Assembly (NCBI RefSeq): GCF_000499845.2
Contig: NC_023751.2
Coordinates: 33,478,309 to 33,542,308 of the forward strand
Direction: 5' to 3'
Source of the DNA: Phaseolus vulgaris
Taxonomy: Eukaryota > Streptophyta > Magnoliopsida > Fabales > Fabaceae
Length of the DNA: 64,000 nucleotides
How positions within the stretch are numbered: the first letter of the stretch is position 1; every line of letters starts with the position of its first letter. The position numbers and the translations under genes were made by a program. Under the pieces are notes generated by a model. It saw only the letters and a list, made by a program, of their open reading frames with translations. It was not told the DNA's origin and did no database searches. Shown here in pieces: positions 58,601 to 64,000 of the stretch.

Positions 58601-59002
58601 GTGGTCAACATGAAGGCTTAGCACTCGCTAGTTTAAAAATTGTGTGGCACTCACGCTTCTTTAAAAGTGTGTGGCATTCAAGTGGGCTTAGCCCATGCTT
58701 CTTTAAAAATGTGTGGACACCTCGAAGGCTAAGCCCACGCTCCTTTAAATAAATATCATTTTGTGTGGACAACACGTAGGTCAAACCCACGCTAGTTTAA
58801 AAATTGCATCACCTCCTTATAGGCTTGACCTACGCAAAAAAGACACCAATGAGTCGCTCTCACCCGCCAATATTTTTACATTGAGCACATTAGCTTCGAA
58901 ATTTCCATTAACGCTAAGCCCACAATTGTTACATTGTTGCATCCGTTTTTTATGGTTAGCGTCCGTTTTTGGCTCATTCTAATAAACATATTTTTTGTAG
59001 TG
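55700..59002. mobile_element. CACTA-like region with AAGGCTAAGCCCACGCT motifs; left end unresolved
   Basis: The right end (58515-59002) has about eight copies of GAAGGCTAAGCCCACGCT-like motifs spaced about 40-55 bp apart and finishes TTTTTTGTAGTG. At 55700-55890 similar motifs occur four times (GAAGGTTAAGCCCACGCT at 55807, GAAGGTTGAGCCTACGC at 55862). The motifs at both ends have the same orientation, unlike typical inverted CACTA ends, so these could be parts of two elements. Between them (55920-57900) is less A+T-rich sequence with Gly-rich readings (GGTGGTATTGGAGG) and no recognisable domain, perhaps captured sequence. Confidence 0.45.
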
Positions 59003-59710
59003 TCCTAAAAGATTCAACATTTGGTCAAAGGCTACTATAGTATTAATGTCAATGTTAAGTGGTGTCTTCTCATCCACCTACGCATGTGAGTGTCAAAAAT
59101 CTCAATCTTATAACTCCTCTACAAATTTTGTGGAGATCGTGTCAGAAGTAGATGGAGTCTGATCATTAGTCATATTCCTATTTATAAATAAAAATAGCAA
59201 ATGTTATAACAACATTAAACAAAACAATACATAGATTATGAAATTAAGAAAAAAATGGTTATTTATATATTCCCTATCATGGTTTATCCAAGTGGTGTGC
59301 ACATCATCCACATCATCATCACTAATCATTTTGTAAATGAATAAATGTCACAAATATCTAAATTAAACTCTTTTTATGAACAATTTTTTTTTTCATGAAA
59401 AACAAAAAGCTATTTTTTGGATGATGAGTCTTAAACATGAAATACTTGTGAAACTTGATATTCCATGATAAATACTTCACTATGATATTCTATCTTTCAA
59501 AAGTCAACAACATTATTCCTAATTCATCGATTTTCATAGCAATTTTATTATCAACTCGCTTGCACTTGTTTAATAACCTAAATTATATATCTAAATTTTT
59601 TAAATAATAAAATTACGAACATAATTAAATTTTTAAGATAACTAAATATCTACACATAAAACTATAAATAAAAGTTCTAAAGATTAATCAAATATATTAA
59701 CCGTAACATG

Positions 59711-59749
<39 letters not shown>

Positions 59750-59877
59750 ATTGTTGATATAGAAATTTTGAATTTTAAATATGTAATGTTTCTAACACAA
59801 CATGTCATGTTGATGATAATGCAAGTGGTGACAATGTTGATATTCTGCTTTATCTTTTGTTTAGGTTGTAACTAATG
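59003..59877. other. Intergenic stretch with (TA)n at 59714-59746
   Basis: No gene recognised. It includes a TA microsatellite of about 33 bp. Confidence 0.5.
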
Positions 59878-61690
59878 ATTTAAATGTGTTGTAAGTGGTT
59901 TCTTTATCATTGATTTTGTTTTAGTTAACTAGGTAATTCATTTAGAAGTGTTTTGTTTTAGTTAACTAGGTAATTATCCTTGATTTTGTTTTAGTTAACC
60001 AGGTAATTAGAAGTGTTTTAGTTTGTTTGAAATGATAAGTTATGTTTTAATGGATTAAAAAATATATTTTGATATATTAAAATATTTTTAGATTTGTTGG
60101 ATTTGTAAGGATATTTTAAATTATTAAAATTATGAATTAATCGATTAAAATTATTAAATAATTCATAATTTGATGGTCTCATTGTTTTAATTGATTAAAA
60201 AATTTAATTGATTAAAATGACATTTTAATATATTAAAATAATTTAAAATTGATTTTAATTTGTTAAAAACTCATTTTAATGGATTAAATATTTGGAGTTG
60301 GACATTAACTTCTATTTTAATGGATTAAAACATATTTTAATCTATTAAAATTGATAACTTTATATAAGAGTTATTTTAATCAATCTTTTAATCAAATCAA
60401 ATTAATTTTGAAAAAGTTCTTAATAATTTCTAAATATTGAGATAAGTTCTACAAGCTAGAAAAATATTTATTGGAGTTAATTTTCTTATTTTCTTGAGGA
60501 ATTTATATAAAATTTGAAAATATAATGGATTGATTTAATTAGAGTGATTAGACAACTAGATGTAACTCTTGCGAGTGAATCCGTATAAATATTGACGTTA
60601 TTTTTTTCTCATTTATTTTGTATTGATATATAGTTTATTATTCATATTCTCATAACTTAAATAATCATAAATATTGTATTTCAAATATTTGTAAAACTTA
60701 TCTTACAACTCTTCTTATCAAGGATGAGTTGGAGTCGTCTGAGGTGGATGTCTAAATTGTGTGAATAAATTGACTTCTTCTAGAAGAGTTGCCGAGTTTT
60801 ATGATTGAAAATCGAACGGTAATCCAACTGGAAGAAATTCTCTAACACTCAAGTCAATTAGGGATATAAGATAATTGAGTTTTTTTTTATCAGCAAAAAG
60901 CAATGAAATTAAAAGGTATCACTTCAGGGGTGATCCAACCTTATACAGTAAAATGATGTTCACAAATTACCTTTCTAACTACAAATCAGCCAACAAAACC
61001 TTCTACAGTCAAACCCATCTCTATCAAAATAACAAAGAATAACAAGGATCAATCCTCATATCAAAACTAAATTGAATGCATACAAACCAAAGGTTCAAGA
61101 CACCAATCAGAGAATGAGAAATTAGCTGACGGTACCTTTGAAGAGATCCAGGACCAAGCCTTAATTTGTGCCAAAGAGAACACCTCAATGTGGTCAACCA
61201 CTCCACCTTTAAATAAACAGTTGTTCCTATGCCTCCAAATTTCACTAATCAACGCAATCCACACGTTGCCCGTAATAAGATTAACTGAAGTGGCTGCATC
61301 CAGAATCTTGAAATGTTTAAAATGAGACATAGGATCCATAAAATCGACAGATCTTACTCCTAACCAATCATAACAAAGATTCCAAATTAACCAAGCAACT
61401 CGACAGATAATTGAGTAGAAAGTAAGAAAAATAATCACTAGTAAAAGATACTCTATGAGATTATATTTAACCATATATTAATATCTAGATAACTAATTAG
61501 ATTAACAAAATGTACTACCTAAGTTCAAAAAAATGTGAATAAGTTATTTTTGAGTATGAATAAGATACATGGTAACCACCGGTGAAGTGACACATTTTGC
61601 AGCAAAATTAAAAGAGATATAATGAGACTTCCTATTAATAATCGTTCATCTTCATTTGATGATTGTCATAGTTCTTACGTAGGAAGTGTT
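59878..61690. repeat. Segment duplicated from 39.1-40.8 kb
   Basis: Matches 39137-40785 in order, with a LINE insertion at 60881-61404 absent from the other copy and a deletion of about 450 bp relative to it just after about 61585. Confidence 0.75.
60881..61404 (-). mobile_element. 5'-truncated LINE (L1 type) with 12-bp target duplication
   Basis: Inserted between copies of AGATAATTGAGT (60869-60880 and 61405-61416). It has a poly(A) run on the minus strand (T-run at 60881-60888). The 3' end (TTGGATCACCCCTGAAGTGATACC on minus) matches the LINE at 5079-6349. The minus-strand frame 61067-61404 carries the ORF2 tail with IWRHRNNCLFKGGVVD. The segment copy at about 40050-40075 lacks the insertion. 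Confidence 0.88.
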
Positions 61691-64000
61691 ATTATTATTA
61701 TTTTAATTAGAAAAGAGTCGCAATATCTTTTTTAAACTATAATTTTTATATAATCATCATAAAAAAAGGTTATAAAAGTCTCATTTTGTAGAAGTCCTAA
61801 TATCACATTCTCTTCTTTCTCCCACTATTCAGGTGACATGTTTCTTTGTCTACGCAAAAGCACGTGAAAGAAAAGTACTAGTCAAATTATTACCTAATAT
61901 CAACTTCTTTGTTCACGCATGCAGAGACAATATCTGAATTTGCAAGACCTTCAGTGCCTCAGGATCACAGCTTCAACAAGATTTACCTTATTATCTGTTA
62001 TCCTTCGTAATACTCACGCCTGTGACCGATTTGGATAAATTCCGCAAGTTGAAAAGCATTTTCTTAAACACAATATACTATTTTTCACGAAGTAGTTTTC
62101 ACTTCTACTTTCTCTTAAAATCTCTACAATAATAAAATATCAAATTAATTATTAAATAGTAATATCGATCAAATGGTAATGTTGGTCTGATATAATACAA
62201 CGATTACTTTTTCAAGAAAACCTAAAAATTATAAAAATAAATAAATAATATTTGTGTTGTTGTCATATTAGCATTGATTTAGTAGAATTAGTTGATTTAA
62301 TCGATATTAATAGAGTTAATTTAATCTTGAATACTAATAGAATCGACTATATAAACTTTAATATAACGTAAAATATTTAAAAAAAACAAATTTAATAAAC
62401 AAATATTTATGTTAGTGTCAGATTATAACATTGATTTAGCTGACACTAATAAAGTTGTTTATTGTTAAACATTATTAGAGTCAGTTTAGCTAACTCTACT
62501 ATAATACTAATTTTTTTAACATTGGTAAAAAAAGTTAATTATTTGTAACTTTCTCTAATGAGTAAAATTATTTATATTAATGGAAGACTAGCATTAGCTA
62601 AATGGACACTAACTAAAATAAATAAGGTTAAAAGATACTAATTTTATTTATTTTTAATATATATAAAAATTAGTGTCGATTTAGTCATTTCTAAATTTTA
62701 TATATTATGAATCTATGCGCTTTTGTAACAAGAATAGGGAGTCTAAATTATTTTGAATCTAAAGACAAATTTTAAAGAAGATAAATCTCTTCATTCACAA
62801 TTTTTTTTCTCTCTCTTACTTTCTATATAAATATTCTCACACATCTTTTTTATTACACTCATAAATTGTCTCACACTCATCTCTTTCATCCACATTGATT
62901 CCTTTCATCCACACACATTTTATTCATCCACATTTATATTCTTCATCCATGCATATATCCTTCATCCACACACAACTCATTCACATACATTTATATTCTT
63001 CATCCATACATATATCCTTCATCCACAATATACTTCATCAACATTCATCTCCTTCATCCACTACAATTTTTTTTTTAATTTTTTGTTTATATTTTATTTT
63101 CTTGAATATAAAGGCGTTATATAAGAATTTTTTTAAAAAAAAATTATTGTCATTAGCATTAATCAAACTGATGTAAGTCGATACTAAATTAACATTAACG
63201 TTGATTTAATCAATCTTAAATTACTTTAATTAAAAAAATAATTTAAAAACTAATAATAAATTATATCGACACTAATAAATCAGTATTAATAAGTTTCAGA
63301 ATCGCACACAAATTCATCTTTAAATATCGACACTAATAAATCAGTATTAATAAGTTTTAGAATCACACACAAATTGGACATAAATTTGACTCTATTTATT
63401 AACTAGTGTCTATTTTTAGCCTTGGCTTTAGGTTGATATTAAATATCTGTAATGAATGTTTAGGGTTTATCTAAACAAAACATTATATATCGTAGAAGGG
63501 GATCATGCAAAGACTAATACACCCTAAACTATACTTTGACAAAGATCTCCACCAAAACGCTGGAAAGAGTTTTGTTTCATTATCTAAAAGCTTTTTCTAT
63601 TTTATGTCCACATCAAAGCCAAAAAAGTAATTCATTATAGCAGAAAAGAAAAAACATTTTCAGCCATAAGATTACATACCTTCCGCAGAGAATAAATTGA
63701 TTTTTACAAAGGACGTAGGTACAGACAGACATAACATCAGCACCAAAATAATGCTTAAGTTATGATATAGATTGGGTGTCACGGGCACAAATAGAACATA
63801 TTTTACAGAAAGAAAACGCATGCCTATTGGATTATTGTGCCAAGAAGAGAAGGTATATGAAAAATTTGATGCCTTTATTCTCCGCCATCACCATATCATG
63901 AAATTAATATCACGCATAATTTGTTCTTAATCAAACTTACACATGCATTTTGGTGTACGTGTTACAGTGATAGGAATTTAAGTGTTTTTTCTTAGTGTTT
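61691..64000. other. A+T-rich stretch with short tandem duplications
   Basis: No gene recognised. Near 62931-63030 two 58-bp units share CATTTATATTCTTCATCCAT. At 63264-63385 two 61-bp units share TATCGACACTAATAAATCAG. Motifs around ATTAGTGTC, in both orientations, recur from 62270 to 63440 and may belong to a MITE-like element whose ends were not resolved. Confidence 0.45.

Noticed and set aside
1..64000. CRISPR arrays, bacterial operons, tRNA or rRNA genes
   Set aside because: The tandem repeats seen lack direct-repeat/unique-spacer structure, the genes are plant nuclear, and no tRNA cloverleaf or rRNA core was noticed on reading. A tRNA scan was not possible here.

Overview
This is an A+T-rich plant nuclear window with intron-containing genes, plastid-targeted acetolactate synthase (ALS) sequence and many LTR, LINE, CACTA and Mutator-type repeats. 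Protein and repeat style point to a papilionoid legume, perhaps of the Phaseolus/Vigna group; that is inference. No prokaryotic feature, tRNA, rRNA or CRISPR was seen.

Only two genes look intact: two type I pectin methylesterases (PME), both on + with the same three-exon layout, at 15491-19236 and 50991-52729. A third PME copy is a fragment (about 42094-42543). An intronless ALS gene (22997-29421) is cut in two by a 4.4-kb Ty1-copia element with a 5-bp target duplication. It also carries a stop and frameshift just before the insertion, and a foldback repeat over 1.6 kb long ends about 90 bp before its ATG.

The most unusual locus is 42.1-49.2 kb, a mosaic of neighbouring sequences. A PME 5' fragment runs into two opposed ALS fragments that form a hairpin with about 350-bp arms and an 88-nt loop. 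Then comes PME 3' flank, then ALS 3' flank with part of a long LTR, then a block copied from 37.4-38.5 kb. A young 2.46-kb non-autonomous copia element and a tiny LINE tail are inserted in it. The layout suggests a natural double-stranded RNA source directed at ALS, captured downstream of an unassigned promoter-like region. Expression cannot be judged from sequence.

Layout: 1-15 kb, repeats (CACTA-type ends, a LINE carrying a 114-bp tandem repeat, a Mutator-type element with 9-bp target duplication, an LTR fragment, a decayed copia relic). 15-19 kb, PME gene 1. 20-23 kb, hairpin-rich tandem repeats and the foldback. 23-29.4 kb, the split ALS. 30.6-32.6 kb, a probable 2.06-kb solo LTR. 32.7-33.6 kb, a decayed CACTA transposase. 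34-42 kb, mostly A+T-rich sequence with two blocks duplicated elsewhere in the window. 42-49 kb, the mosaic. 51-52.7 kb, the second intact PME. 54-59 kb, CACTA-type repeats. 59.9-61.7 kb, a copy of 39.1-40.8 kb carrying a LINE that the other copy lacks.
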